A stretch of DNA of 35,860 nt from a bacterium (GCA_021794475.1 JAJYQS010000057.1:1-35860); one strand, 5' to 3'; positions 8,312 through 17,529 are shown, numbered from the stretch's first letter. The notes: a model not told the origin generated them from the sequence alone. Numbers and translations are program-made.

Positions 8312-8710
8312 TTATTTTTTAGTAGCTATAGCAATTTTATAAAGTCCGTTTTTAATAGCAGAACCCATAACGGCGACAACACTTGAAACTTTTGATGCTT
8401 TGTCTGCTTTAATTACAATAGTCGGGTTTGCTCCTGATTTTTTAAAAAAAGATAAAATTTCCGAAAGTTTTTTTAAAGTTATTTTCTTCTTCTTGTAATA
8501 CACATTGCCTAGCTTTGTAATATATATAGTAATAGGTTTTTTTGAAGCGGCGGAAGACTGAAGCCCCGATTTAGGAAGACGTATCTTGATTCCTGAATTG
8601 CTCGCAAATGTTGTAGTCATCATAAAAAATATTAATAAAGTCAAAAAGACGTCAACCATATTAATAACATTTATAATAGGGTCGCGTTTTTTTCTTTCTG
8701 CAAATTTCAT
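8312..8710 (-). CDS. exbD: ExbD/TolR-family proton-channel protein
   Basis: A 132-residue inner-membrane protein with a short cytoplasmic N-terminus, a single membrane helix (about residues 14-36) and a periplasmic domain. The conserved proton-carrying Asp20 sits in NMVDVFLTLLIFFMMTTTF, the typical ExbD/TolR helix. Together with ExbB it would use the proton gradient to drive a TonB- or TolA-type transducer. The family cannot be split safely into ExbD or TolR here, since no tonB, tolA or pal gene is nearby. It follows exbB by 83 bases and precedes purB-purS by 47 bases. No clear Shine-Dalgarno is visible at the ATG at 8710. Confidence 0.88.
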   Translation of the reverse strand: MKFAERKKRDPIINVINMVDVFLTLLIFFMMTTTFASNSGIKIRLPKSGLQSSAASKKPITIYITKLGNVYYKKKKITLKKLSEILSFFKKSGANPTIVIKADKASKVSSVVAVMGSAIKNGLYKIAIATKK

Positions 8711-8793
8711 ATATATACTAAATATATTAAGACTAAATTATAACTGATTTATTATATTTATTTTTATTGTTTATGTTTTTTAGTTTTGGTTTT

Positions 8794-9402
8794 TTAATCT
8801 TTTTTTATTTTTGATATTAGCGAAGATGCCATATCTTCCATTATTACGGCGTAGCTAAAAGCTCTCGAAACAAAATATTTATAAAATAAAAAACATACAA
8901 TTGCAATTATTAAACCCATTGCCGTGGAATATAATGCCTCAGATATGCCTAACGCAAGCAGATGAGGATTCGCTATTCCGCTGCTGTAAGAAACTGCGCT
9001 TAAAGCTTTAATCATTCCAACGACGGTACCGAGAAGTCCGAGAAGCGGCGCGATAGTTGTAATTGCGCTTAAACCTTCCAAATTTTTTTCAAGTTCGGAA
9101 TAAGCCCTTTTCCCTGCCTCTTCTACTTCTAATTTGACCGTATCTATAGAATTTTTATAATTTTCTATTATTGAGAGGTAAACCCTTGTTAAAGGCGTCG
9201 CAGAATTTGAACAAAACCCCCTTGCCCTTTCTATATCGCCTTTTTTTAAAGCATCTTCAATATTAACTATCAAATCCTGAGGAAATATTTTAGTTTTTCG
9301 CAGACCGTATAGTCTTTCAATTATTATTGCAAGACCTATAATGGAACATAAGATAAGAGGATATAAAAAGTATTCCGATATTAAAATGGTAGAATTAAAC
9401 AT
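8794..9402 (-). CDS. exbB: MotA/TolQ/ExbB proton-channel family protein
   Basis: A 202-residue inner-membrane protein with a helix near residues 12-28, a cytoplasmic stretch (29-110) and two further helices around the family signature GLLGTVVGMIKAL and the ALYSTAMGLIIAI segment near residue 155-167. This is the standard ExbB/TolQ layout and forms the pentameric channel around ExbD dimers. It is paired with exbD, in the same direction. Whether the pair serves TonB-dependent uptake or a Tol-Pal-like role is not decidable from this window. Confidence 0.9.
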   Translation of the reverse strand: MFNSTILISEYFLYPLILCSIIGLAIIIERLYGLRKTKIFPQDLIVNIEDALKKGDIERARGFCSNSATPLTRVYLSIIENYKNSIDTVKLEVEEAGKRAYSELEKNLEGLSAITTIAPLLGLLGTVVGMIKALSAVSYSSGIANPHLLALGISEALYSTAMGLIIAIVCFLFYKYFVSRAFSYAVIMEDMASSLISKIKKD

Positions 9403-9476
9403 TTATTTAATTTTCACCCGATATAATGTTCGGAAAATAAGTACAGCGAACATATTTTGTTAATTTAATTAATATT

Positions 9477-10547
9477 TTATACATAATATTTAACCCTTAC
9501 CTTTTTAAATTCTTTTGTGCTTATTAAACTGTCATAACCCTTTATGCCGGTAAGCTCTGCTATTTTATTCATTGTATTAAGGGCTTCTTCTTCATTTTTT
9601 GTATGAATCATAGTAAAAATATTATACTCCCATTTACCCGGATATACAGGTCTCAAATAGCAGTGAGAAACCTCATTTATTGAAGACATTATTTTTCCGT
9701 TTCTGTCGGCTTCGCTTTCTTCTGATTTCCATATTCCCATTATATTATAACTGAATCCTGCTTTTTGGTGATGCAGAACGCAAGCGAATCTGCGCATTTT
9801 TTTTTCAGAAATAAATTTATCAATTTGAGACAGAAGCTCTTCTTGAGAAATATTCAAATTTGAAGCTGCATTTTTAAAAGGTTCAGGCGTAATTTCCAAA
9901 TCTTTCTGCAATTCTCTTATACAATTTTTTTCAAACTCGCTGATATTTATTTTAGAATCTTCTATGGCATCATCCTGAGAAAAATATTTAAATTTGGAAT
10001 TTTTATTAGAATCTGCATTCACTGGAGATGCCGATTCGCTTTCTCCCGTCATATCAAAATTGACGCCTATTTTAAATAGTTTTAATGTAGGAAGAATGAG
10101 ATAATCCTCAGCTTTAGCGTTCTTTGCCATAAGCCCTATTTCTTCATTAAAATCTTTATCCGGCGGCAATGTAATAGTAAACCATATATTGTATGGGTTA
10201 TTTCTGAGATAATTATGACTCACGCCGTTATGGGCATTGATAACCGATGCCGCATTTTCAACCTTATCTTCCGGAACATTGAAGGCAACAAGCGTACTTT
10301 TATATCCTATATTATGCGAGTCGAATATTGCGCTTATCTGTCTAATTACCTTTGCTTGTTTTAAGTTGATAATTTTATTTATTACTTCTTCTTCGGTTAT
10401 TCCAAGCTCTGAACTAATTTTCTGGAACGGTCTGATAGCAATAGGAAAATCAGTCTGCAGGATATTTAGAATCTTTTTGTCTGTTAAAGATAAGTCAGGC
10501 TTTGAAGACAAAGTTTGTGAAGCTGGTTCAGATAGAGCTGATTCCAT
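9477..10547 (-). CDS. ahbAB: Siroheme decarboxylase, AhbA and AhbB halves in one chain
   Basis: A 356-residue protein made of two Lrp/AsnC-like siroheme-decarboxylase halves. Residues 19-165: a winged-helix segment (LTDKKILNILQTDFPIAIRPF) then an RAM-like ferredoxin fold with GVSHNYLRN (His111, Tyr113). Residues 203-356: a second winged helix, then EVSHCYLRP (His295, Tyr297) and EYNIFTMIH. The first resembles AhbA, the second AhbB. The enzyme removes two acetate carboxyls from siroheme to give didecarboxysiroheme in the alternative heme pathway (also the NirDL step to heme d1). The halves are joined by a polar Ser/Asn/Asp-rich linker (166-200). The ribosome site AAGGA lies before the ATG at 10547. 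Cytochrome c genes upstream in the same direction suggest the heme consumers. No other ahb or nir gene is visible. Confidence 0.88.
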   Translation of the reverse strand: MESALSEPASQTLSSKPDLSLTDKKILNILQTDFPIAIRPFQKISSELGITEEEVINKIINLKQAKVIRQISAIFDSHNIGYKSTLVAFNVPEDKVENAASVINAHNGVSHNYLRNNPYNIWFTITLPPDKDFNEEIGLMAKNAKAEDYLILPTLKLFKIGVNFDMTGESESASPVNADSNKNSKFKYFSQDDAIEDSKINISEFEKNCIRELQKDLEITPEPFKNAASNLNISQEELLSQIDKFISEKKMRRFACVLHHQKAGFSYNIMGIWKSEESEADRNGKIMSSINEVSHCYLRPVYPGKWEYNIFTMIHTKNEEEALNTMNKIAELTGIKGYDSLISTKEFKKVRVKYYV

Positions 10548-10673
10548 AATATTTTATTCCTTTTATGATTTTTATTAACTTAGTCCGCTTAATGTTAGAT
10601 ACATTACTTAAATGATAAATATAATAAAATAAATAAAACAACGCAAAACGCTCAAAAAATAAGAACAGTCTAT

Positions 10674-10715
10674 TAAATATAAAACACTAAATATAAAACA
10701 CTAAATATAAAACAC
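10674..10715. repeat. Three tandem copies of a 14-base unit
   Basis: The unit taaatataaaacac occurs three times in a row at 10674-10687, 10688-10701 and 10702-10715, upstream of ahbAB. It could be a slippage product; a binding-site array is possible but unsupported. Confidence 0.85.
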
Positions 10716-10933
10716 GCTGCAATATTTGAATATATATTAATTACATTATTAATTAATGTCGACCATCATTCTTTTTATTATAGATTATCGAACCAATCTA
10801 ATCAATAAAAAAATCAATAAAAAAGTTTATTATAAAATTTAAGCAAAGAATGACTGAATTTACCTATAAAATCAAATTAATTTAATTTAACTTAATTAAA
10901 TTAACGCAAGGCGGCAGAAATAAACAAGAAGAA

Positions 10934-10960
10934 GTAAGTAAGTAAGTAAAAAAGTAAGTA
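10934..10960. repeat. GTAA tetranucleotide repeat
   Basis: Four GTAA units in a row at 10934-10949, then after a short A run two more at 10954-10961. It lies just past the terminator of the cytochrome genes. Confidence 0.85.
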
Positions 10961-11016
10961 AAAAAAATGCTTAGAAGATTAAACAAAGTATAACAATGTC
11001 CATCTTCTAAGCATTT
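10961..11016 (-). terminator. Intrinsic terminator behind the cytochrome c pair
   Basis: A 15-base perfect inverted repeat (10965-10979 with 11002-11016, core ATGCTTAGAAGAT) around a 22-base loop. On the minus strand the stem is followed by an unbroken T tract (the A run at 10961-10967), as expected for Rho-independent termination of the transcript coming from 11981/11564. The loop is long for a plain terminator. Confidence 0.6.
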
Positions 11017-11167
11017 AAAAAACTTGCCAGCATTGCTGCGTGCAAAAAATATAAAAAAACTGAATTCCCAAAAATCAATAAAATACAAAAATTTTAACAA
11101 GCTTTCTTAATTAAAATAATTGCTTATTTTAAATAATTGATATATTCATACAACTAAAGATTTACAG

Positions 11168-11185
11168 CCGTCGATTTTCAGACGG
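11168..11185 (-). other. Short hairpin just after cytochrome c stop
   Basis: CCGTC and GACGG flank an eight-base loop four bases beyond the cytochrome stop codon. There is no T tract on the minus strand, so it is more likely a 3'-end stabilising hairpin than a terminator. Confidence 0.4.
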
Positions 11186-11189
11186 TTCA

Positions 11190-11564
11190 TTATTTTAAAG
11201 ATTCCAGATAAGCAGCTAAAGTATTTACCTGTGATTTTGGCATACTTTTATGATTAGGCATAATTGCCATAAATGATTTGCCATTAATTGTAACAGTGCT
11301 TCCAGATGCAAAATGGGCGCCCGGCGTCACTATCTGAGTTTTAATCCAGGAAAGGCTTCTCTGGCTACCTACATGCGAAAGATTAGGTCCGACTGAACCG
11401 CCTTTGCCGTTAATAGTATGGCAGGCAATGCATCCGTCAGAACTAAAAAGCTGCGGACCGGTAGCTGCAAAAGCCATTGTTGATGTGAATGCAAGAACAC
11501 CTAAACTTAAAACCGAAGCGGTTAAAATTTTTGATTTGATTAATTTTGAAAAGAATTTTTTCAT
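11190..11564 (-). CDS. Periplasmic monoheme cytochrome c (copy 2)
   Basis: A 124-residue protein with a Sec signal peptide (charged MKKFFSKLIKSK, hydrophobic core, cleavage after AFA about residue 33) and one heme site CIACH. The likely distal Met ligand is in FMAIMPNHKSM. Spacing and size fit a small class I cytochrome c, a soluble periplasmic electron carrier. I start it at the ATG at 11564, downstream of a GGGGGGAAAA stretch; an ATG six codons upstream overlaps that site. It is a close paralogue of the cytochrome 70 bases upstream, sharing GGSVGPNLSHVGS and the whole C-terminal pattern. The electron donor and acceptor are unknown. Confidence 0.92.
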   Translation of the reverse strand: MKKFFSKLIKSKILTASVLSLGVLAFTSTMAFAATGPQLFSSDGCIACHTINGKGGSVGPNLSHVGSQRSLSWIKTQIVTPGAHFASGSTVTINGKSFMAIMPNHKSMPKSQVNTLAAYLESLK

Positions 11565-11602
11565 TTTGAATTTTCCCCCCATTTTTTTTGGTTTAATACT
11601 TT

Positions 11603-11648
11603 CTTTAATGATTTACTTTAATGATTTAACTTTTTACTTTAATGATTC
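11603..11648. repeat. Short repeat copying the end of the upstream cytochrome gene
   Basis: The sequence ctttaatgatt occurs at 11603, 11616 and 11637. The last copy is the coding 3' end and stop of the cytochrome at 11634; the other two lie in the 70-base gap behind it. Confidence 0.75.
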
Positions 11649-11981
11649 AAGGTAGCCGGCTAACGCATTTAATTTTGCAGCTGACATGCTTTTATGACCC
11701 GGCATAATTGCCATAAATGATTTGCCGTTAATTGTAGCAGTGCTTCCCGATGCAAAATGAGCCGACGGATCTGTAATCTGAGTTTTAATCCATGAAAGGC
11801 TTCTTGTGCTGCCTACATGAGAAAGATTAGGTCCGACTGAGCCGCCATTGCCGTTAATAGTATGGCAGGCCACACATCCTTCCGAACTAAAAAGCGAAGC
11901 GCCTGAAGATGCAAAAGCTATCGACGCATTAAGCGCAACCAACCCTAAAATAATAATAAAAATACCTGTAATTTTTTTCAT
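11634..11981 (-). CDS. Periplasmic monoheme cytochrome c (copy 1)
   Basis: A 115-residue protein with signal peptide (MKKITGIFIIILGLVALNA, cleavage after AFA), one heme-binding CVACH and a candidate axial Met in FMAIMPGHKSM. It is very similar to the downstream copy, so the two arose by tandem duplication. It has the strongest ribosome site of the window, AAGGAGGTG ahead of the ATG at 11981, suggesting high expression. As the first gene of the pair it is probably transcribed from the AT-rich region 11982-12060. Likely role: soluble electron shuttle in the periplasm; the partner oxidase or reductase is not encoded here. Confidence 0.93.
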   Translation of the reverse strand: MKKITGIFIIILGLVALNASIAFASSGASLFSSEGCVACHTINGNGGSVGPNLSHVGSTRSLSWIKTQITDPSAHFASGSTATINGKSFMAIMPGHKSMSAAKLNALAGYLESLK

Positions 11982-12462
11982 AATTATTCATTCACCTCCT
12001 TTTTATGTTATATTTTTATATCGTGAAAACTATATAATAACATCAGATTTATTTATTTAATTTCTTTTTATTCATTTCCATTGCTCCTGCTTCTTTAATT
12101 ATATTTTTAAACAATAAAAACGTTTATATAATATATAAAAATATAATCATACTATCTATTATACATTATATCGGCACAATTTTAAATATTAATAAGTTAT
12201 TTAAATAAAGTCAATACTTTTTTTATTTTATTAATGCAAGTTAAATATTTAATTAATATAACGATAAAATTAGACTAATACAAAATTAACATAATGATTT
12301 TAATTTATCCGTTTTAATGTTAATATAAAATATAAATAATAAATATCTTTGTATTTCCGTATTCAATGTATTATAATACTGTTTCAATTACAAAAAAATA
12401 AAATAAAATAAACTGCATCTAAGCAATATTTTAATAATATATTCTAATAAATTCCGACAGTT
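11982..12462. other. AT-rich divergent intergenic region
   Basis: About 480 bases between the minus-strand cytochromes and the plus-strand small membrane gene. I see only AT-rich sequence with several TATAAT-like boxes and no convincing gene. A minus-strand mini-frame near 12060-12100 encoding about ten residues (MEMNKKKLNK) has a nearby GGAG but cannot be supported as a gene. Confidence 0.5.
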
Positions 12463-12663
12463 ATGGATAAAGTATTTTTATATTTGTATATAGCCGGCGT
12501 AGTATTTTTTTTTAGTCTTTTAATCACATTTACAGGTTCATTTATATTTTTAAAAATTAAAAAGGTAAAAGTTAAAAAACAGATTTATCTCACATATTTG
12601 TTAATTTTTATCATTCTTATTATTATAATAATAATATCCGGAATAAAAATCAGCGCAATATGA
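12463..12663 (+). CDS. Small two-helix membrane protein, hypothetical
   Basis: A 66-residue frame from the ATG at 12463. Two hydrophobic helices (about residues 4-31 and 42-63) flank a basic hairpin KIKKVKVKKQ, which by the positive-inside rule would face the cytoplasm. I recognise no family. There is no clear Shine-Dalgarno, and composition alone could give such a frame in AT-rich DNA, so it is only moderately supported. The neighbours are a cytochrome pair (divergent) and a chemoreceptor (same direction, 267 bases on). Confidence 0.4.
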   Translation: MDKVFLYLYIAGVVFFFSLLITFTGSFIFLKIKKVKVKKQIYLTYLLIFIILIIIIIISGIKISAI

Positions 12664-12930
12664 TTAGAAAATCTAATTATCGGTATAATGTAAAATTAAT
12701 TAACTAATTTATTAATTAATTTTATGCTTTAATTTTAATTGTACCGTGAAAAATTTATTCTCTTAAAATATATTTCACAATATCTGCAATATCGATAAGT
12801 CGTTACGATATAAAATTATAATAAGCAATAAACTGATAATGTATAATATAAATAAAAAATAATCATTAAATCAAAATATTAAAATATATCAAAATCAAAT
12901 AACAATTATATTTAGAGGGGTGCTCACAAA

Positions 12931-14619
12931 ATGCTTGCTACATTTAAATCAAGATTATATTTTGCAGCAATAATGATGTTTGTAGTAATTCTAATAGGCA
13001 ATTTTGTAATTATGGGATATATAAATTCTTTTAAAAATTACTCCTATACGCAATCTGTTATAGGTTCAACTATATCTTCCCTCCTAAAAGTTCAGAGAAA
13101 TACTATCGGTATAATATATCTTTCCAGACTTAGACAAAAAGATTTAAAAATAGCAAAATTAGAAAAGAAGACATTTAATCCATCTGCAATAAATAAAAAA
13201 ATATTTGATTTAAGAAATGCAATAAAAAAAGCCCGCGTTGACAATACGTTATCTATAAACGGATTTACAACCGGATTTAGCCATGAAAATTTTAAAACAG
13301 TTTTTGGCGTCAAAAAGAAATATTTAAAAAAATCTTCAAGTAAACAGATTAATCTTAAGATGCTTCAGCTCAAGAAATTTATGGCATCATACAGACCAAA
13401 TATGGTTAATATATTAAAAAATCCGATTAAAATAGGACCGACGATTAATCCTGATTATTTTAAAACAAAAATAGACGCCATAATTGCCAACCTGAACTTC
13501 GTAAAAGAAAAAATAGCTGCAAAATCTGCCGCGAAAATTAAAATGCTTATTGATTTCTTTGTAATTCTCCCAATTTTTGCATTACTTCTATTACTTGCAA
13601 TAAGCTATTATTTTAAAAAATTCTTAATAGAAGAATTAATAAGCACAACAAATAAAATAGGCGAAGTTGCGAAAGGAGATTTAAGAACTAAAATAAAAAT
13701 AAACGTAAATCCTAAAAATGAAATAGGTCTGCTCGTAAGTCACGTTAATATATTGATAGACTCGCTAACCAACAATGTAAGTTCTATTACTCAAGCCGTA
13801 GAATCGGTATCAAGCTCCAGCACAGAATTGAACGCATCGTCTTCAGAACTTGAAAATGCGATAGACCATATGAAAAAAAACAGTTCATCGATAGTTGAAT
13901 CTATTAAACAATTAACCCTTGCAATTGTCGAAATTGCGAAAAATTCCAGCAATGGCGCTCAGGAAGCTGATTATACACAAAAAGCCACCGAAGAAGGTTA
14001 TAGCGCCGTTCAAAATGTTATTAAGGAAATTACATCTATTGAAAAATCGGTGGATAATGCTGCAAATGTTATAAATAAACTAGGCGAATCTTCTCAAAAA
14101 ATAGGGGAAATTATCGCCGTTATTAATGAAATTGCAGACCAGACCAATCTGCTTGCTTTAAACGCAGCTATAGAAGCGGCGCGCGCGGGGGAACAGGGAA
14201 GAGGCTTTGCGGTAGTTGCCGATGAAGTGCGAAAACTTGCCGAAAGAACAACAAAAGCTACGAAAGAGATAACTAATATGATATCTTCTATTCAGGAAGA
14301 TACTTCAAAAGCTGTTGAATCAATGAGTTATGGAAAAGAAGAAGTTAAAAACGGGGTAAACGTTGCTAAAAATGCTGGCATCCAAATTAATAAAATTAAA
14401 GAGCTTTCCGTTAAGCTAAAAGATATGATAACGTTAATTGCAACGGCTGCCGAAGAACAGTCAACCGCAACAGAAGAAATATCCGCATCGTCAGACAGTA
14501 TTTTGCAGTCTCAAGAATCTGCAACATCCAGCGCAGCACAGGTAAAAATAGGAGCAAACGAACTTTCAAAATTGGCTTCGGAATTGTCTAAGGTAGTAAA
14601 TATATTTAAAATTAAATAA
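12931..14619 (+). CDS. Methyl-accepting chemotaxis protein
   Basis: A 562-residue chemoreceptor. Membrane helix 1 at about residues 9-31, a periplasmic sensor domain of about 170 residues with no recognised ligand fold, membrane helix 2 (about 205-228), a HAMP linker (about 228-280: [20 protein letters not shown]), then a coiled-coil signalling domain with the invariant hairpin tip ([20 protein letters not shown] followed by [20 protein letters not shown], about residues 393-432) that binds CheA/CheW. There is no C-terminal NWETF-like CheR tether. The ribosome site AGAGGGG precedes the ATG. No cheA, cheR or cheB is nearby, but a CheV-like protein is encoded at 21670-22791. Confidence 0.96.
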   Translation: MLATFKSRLYFAAIMMFVVILIGNFVIMGYINSFKNYSYTQSVIGSTISSLLKVQRNTIGIIYLSRLRQKDLKIAKLEKKTFNPSAINKKIFDLRNAIKKARVDNTLSINGFTTGFSHENFKTVFGVKKKYLKKSSSKQINLKMLQLKKFMASYRPNMVNILKNPIKIGPTINPDYFKTKIDAIIANLNFVKEKIAAKSAAKIKMLIDFFVILPIFALLLLLAISYYFKKFLIEELISTTNKIGEVAKGDLRTKIKINVNPKNEIGLLVSHVNILIDSLTNNVSSITQAVESVSSSSTELNASSSELENAIDHMKKNSSSIVESIKQLTLAIVEIAKNSSNGAQEADYTQKATEEGYSAVQNVIKEITSIEKSVDNAANVINKLGESSQKIGEIIAVINEIADQTNLLALNAAIEAARAGEQGRGFAVVADEVRKLAERTTKATKEITNMISSIQEDTSKAVESMSYGKEEVKNGVNVAKNAGIQINKIKELSVKLKDMITLIATAAEEQSTATEEISASSDSILQSQESATSSAAQVKIGANELSKLASELSKVVNIFKIK

Positions 14620-14671
14620 TAATAATAAATAAAAATAAATAAAAATATAATGGCAGTGAGCGATACAGATA

Positions 14672-17005
14672 ATGAACAACAATCAGAAAAATATTAAAAA
14701 AAAATTATTTATAATTATTTTTATTTTTATAATATTTTTTTTAACGGGCTCTTCTATTGCATTCATGCTCAATAAACCGCTCAGATATACCTTTAAGAAA
14801 AATATATTCATTCCTTTAAAAGATTTTACGCTTTCAATATTTAAAATAAAATCTGCAACATCTTTAACTGAAACAACAATTAAGCAAACTGACGCTGCCG
14901 TTCATACTGCTTCTGCTGACAATAATAGTATAATCAAACCGCAAACCAATGCTATCAATAATATATACAGACATAAAAATCGTTTAAAAATCACGATGCC
15001 TGCTAATTTTATATATCCTTACCTTTATCACGGTATATATAGAAAAGGAAATAATTTATTTAGCGTAATAATGTCTAAGTTAAATTATCTGCCGATAGAA
15101 TGTATTCCTTTTAGCGCCGCCGGCAGCGATAAAAATTATATCTATATTAAATATGAACATAACAGATATTGCAGATGGAAATGGCGTTGGAAAAATCTGC
15201 CGGATAATTTTATAGAAGATTGGAAACCGGACTACTTTTCAGCTATATTGGAAGGCGCTGCTATGAATTTTCAGCATCAGAACAAACTTAGAATAACCGG
15301 AAGAATTAATAAAAATGTATGGAAAACAGCTTTTAAAGATTTAGAATATAATAAAACAAATAAATACGGTTTGACCGTCATATGGGCTGACAAGACCTTT
15401 CCAAAAACACTGCATTTATGGAAAAACGGAAAAAATATATTAGTTTCATTTGTTAATACGGGCGTTTTTGACGCTCCGACATACAACGGAATATTTCCGG
15501 TCTATAAACGTTATTTTGAGGCGACAATGGCCGGCAAAACGCCGTGGCATCAGCCGTATGACGATAAAAATATTCCTTTTATAAACTATTTTGATTTTGG
15601 AGAAGCAATTCACGGATTTCCGAGGGGCATGTACGGTATTAATAAAAGTTTAGGCTGCTTAGAACTTCCTTTAAGAAATGCGTGGATAATCTGGAAACAG
15701 ATAAACTACGGCACAATGGTTGACGTGATTAAAAATACGCACATTAAACCGGCTTTTAAACAAAAAAATTACCTGCATTCAAAAATTAAAAATTTTATAC
15801 CGGATGCAAATTTTTTAAAATATTATTTGCTTAATAAAAAAGACTCTATAAAGGAGACATCTTTATTAAATAATAAGAATAAGAATAGACGCCTTTATCA
15901 AAATACCAATGCTGCTGCTCCTGCTATCAATAGCTATGAAAAGAACAGCTCAGATATGCCTGCTCTGCCCTTAAAATTAAAGTTTATATATGTTGACTAC
16001 GGTATGACATTTCAAGACGTCCCGGTTACCTCATTAGTTTATTTTAAATTTAAAACAAACCGAAATAATACCGGCTATAATTTTTTTAAAAAAGTTATAC
16101 TCACCAGCGGAATTAACTACGGCGGAAAAATAGATATACTGTCTAAAACATCTGATAAAAATAAATTATTCTTCTCAGATGTTAAAAATCTAAAAGGAAC
16201 ATATATCAGAAGCGTCTACTCATTATCAAAATTGTCAAAAGATTTTAATAAAACCGATATAGAAAAATGTCTGACTATAAAACAGAGAAATTCCGGAATA
16301 CTGAGCAATCTTGCTGTAAATAGTAAAAATAATACTTTATGGGTTATTTCGTATTTATATTCATACACTAAAAATACGTTCAATAATTACTTGTGCAGAA
16401 TTAAAATAAATAATAATCATTCTATGTCTCTGCAGAAAAAAATGCTGCTTAAAAACTATGTTTCTTATCTGACTTTCGATAAAAATGGCAATTTGCTGCT
16501 GAGCGGACTAAAATTTAAAAACGGGAGCGCTGTAAATTATATTGAAGAAATTAAAAACAAATATTTAAATAAAAAATTAAACAATCAATATATTAAACGT
16601 TTATATGCAATTTCTGGTAAATTCTCTTCAACAATGCCGATAGTCTCCGGATTTAAAAATACCGTATGGGCGCTAAAACATTCCTTTCGCAACGGATATG
16701 TTTATAATAATATACTAAGACTAAGAATTAAACAGCGCTATCTAAAACACAAATATGCAAACAAATATGAAAATACGGTTAATGCGTCTGTAAAAGATAT
16801 CGCAAGCATCAGAGGCTATATTGGCAATTTATATGAAAACAGCAGCGGGGATTTATTTTTTATTAACAACATTTTAAAACATGGAATTTTTTATAAAACA
16901 CTATATGAAATCAATCCAAACTCCGGCTCATATAATCCCGTCAGACTATTAAGATTTAACGGAAAACTTAACGGCGTTGCCGGAAGCATTATTGTTTTAA
17001 ATTAA
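14672..17005 (+). CDS. Membrane-anchored L,D-transpeptidase (YkuD) with large C-terminal extension
   Basis: A 777-residue protein. A basic N-terminus and one helix (residues 11-33) anchor it with the bulk in the periplasm. Residues about 186-222 resemble a PG_binding_1 module (SAILEGAAMNFQHQNKLRIT, then GRINKNVWKTAF). The catalytic YkuD domain follows (about 230-355) with His314 in AIHGFPRGMYG and Ser326/Cys329 in KSLGCLEL, matching the HG...SxGC signature; the Cys attacks peptidoglycan stem peptides to form 3-3 links or attach a protein. After a Lys/Asn-rich linker (360-430) comes a region of about 350 residues rich in short strands and turns (for example LTFDKNGNLLLSGL), suggesting a beta-propeller-like fold; I cannot assign it to a family. 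It follows the chemoreceptor by 52 bases in the same direction. Confidence 0.85.
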   Translation: MNNNQKNIKKKLFIIIFIFIIFFLTGSSIAFMLNKPLRYTFKKNIFIPLKDFTLSIFKIKSATSLTETTIKQTDAAVHTASADNNSIIKPQTNAINNIYRHKNRLKITMPANFIYPYLYHGIYRKGNNLFSVIMSKLNYLPIECIPFSAAGSDKNYIYIKYEHNRYCRWKWRWKNLPDNFIEDWKPDYFSAILEGAAMNFQHQNKLRITGRINKNVWKTAFKDLEYNKTNKYGLTVIWADKTFPKTLHLWKNGKNILVSFVNTGVFDAPTYNGIFPVYKRYFEATMAGKTPWHQPYDDKNIPFINYFDFGEAIHGFPRGMYGINKSLGCLELPLRNAWIIWKQINYGTMVDVIKNTHIKPAFKQKNYLHSKIKNFIPDANFLKYYLLNKKDSIKETSLLNNKNKNRRLYQNTNAAAPAINSYEKNSSDMPALPLKLKFIYVDYGMTFQDVPVTSLVYFKFKTNRNNTGYNFFKKVILTSGINYGGKIDILSKTSDKNKLFFSDVKNLKGTYIRSVYSLSKLSKDFNKTDIEKCLTIKQRNSGILSNLAVNSKNNTLWVISYLYSYTKNTFNNYLCRIKINNNHSMSLQKKMLLKNYVSYLTFDKNGNLLLSGLKFKNGSAVNYIEEIKNKYLNKKLNNQYIKRLYAISGKFSSTMPIVSGFKNTVWALKHSFRNGYVYNNILRLRIKQRYLKHKYANKYENTVNASVKDIASIRGYIGNLYENSSGDLFFINNILKHGIFYKTLYEINPNSGSYNPVRLLRFNGKLNGVAGSIIVLN

Positions 17006-17121
17006 AAACTTAAAAAAATATATATTTTTTAACAAATTCTTCTTGCATTTTTATCTATATGCAATATAATAAAAAATCGTGCTTTTATTTTTTAATATAA
17101 TGTATGTGGAGGTTAAAAAAA

Positions 17122-17529
17122 ATGAATTCTCTTGGAATACACTTGCTTTTAGAATTAAAAAAATGTAAACCGCATATTCTTGCGGATTTACAATTTGTGG
17201 AAACAGCTATGCTTGATGCTGCGGTAAATGCAAAAGCTACAATAGTAGAACATAAGTTTCACGAATTCAATCCGTTCGGTATCAGCGGAATGGTCATAAT
17301 TGCCGAGTCGCATCTGTCTATACATACATGGCCTGAGTATGATTATGCTGCGGTTGATATTTTTACATGCGGGGATGTAATTAAACCTCAGATAGCTGCT
17401 CAATTTTTAATTGAAAGGTTCGGGTCTTTAGAACCGCAAATGATGGAAGTCAAAAGAGGTCTTATTTCAATGTATGACCAAAAGCTGCCCCATAAAGTAG
17501 TTTGTGAAGAGAAGCTAGTCGCTCGTTAG
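17122..17529 (+). CDS. speD: S-adenosylmethionine decarboxylase proenzyme
   Basis: A 135-residue bacterial class 1B AdoMetDC, which makes decarboxylated SAM for polyamine synthesis. The self-cleavage site is clear: Glu62-Ser63 in AESHLSIHTWPEYDYAAVD, so Ser63 becomes the pyruvoyl cofactor; His68 and Cys83 (FTCGD) match the known catalytic residues in the same numbering as the Thermotoga enzyme. The ATG at 17122 follows GGAGGT, so an ATG six codons upstream (17104), which overlaps that site, is rejected. No spermidine synthase gene is adjacent. A long hairpin lies about 50 bases after the stop. Confidence 0.96.
   Translation: MNSLGIHLLLELKKCKPHILADLQFVETAMLDAAVNAKATIVEHKFHEFNPFGISGMVIIAESHLSIHTWPEYDYAAVDIFTCGDVIKPQIAAQFLIERFGSLEPQMMEVKRGLISMYDQKLPHKVVCEEKLVAR

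Noticed and set aside
10882-11100. Minus-strand 72-codon frame with hydrophobic N-terminus
   Set aside because: It runs straight through the terminator hairpin and the GTAA repeat, has no ribosome site and no coding-like composition.
12060-12110. Ten-codon minus-strand mini-frame near GGAG upstream of the cytochromes
   Set aside because: Too short and too A/T-simple to support as a leader peptide.
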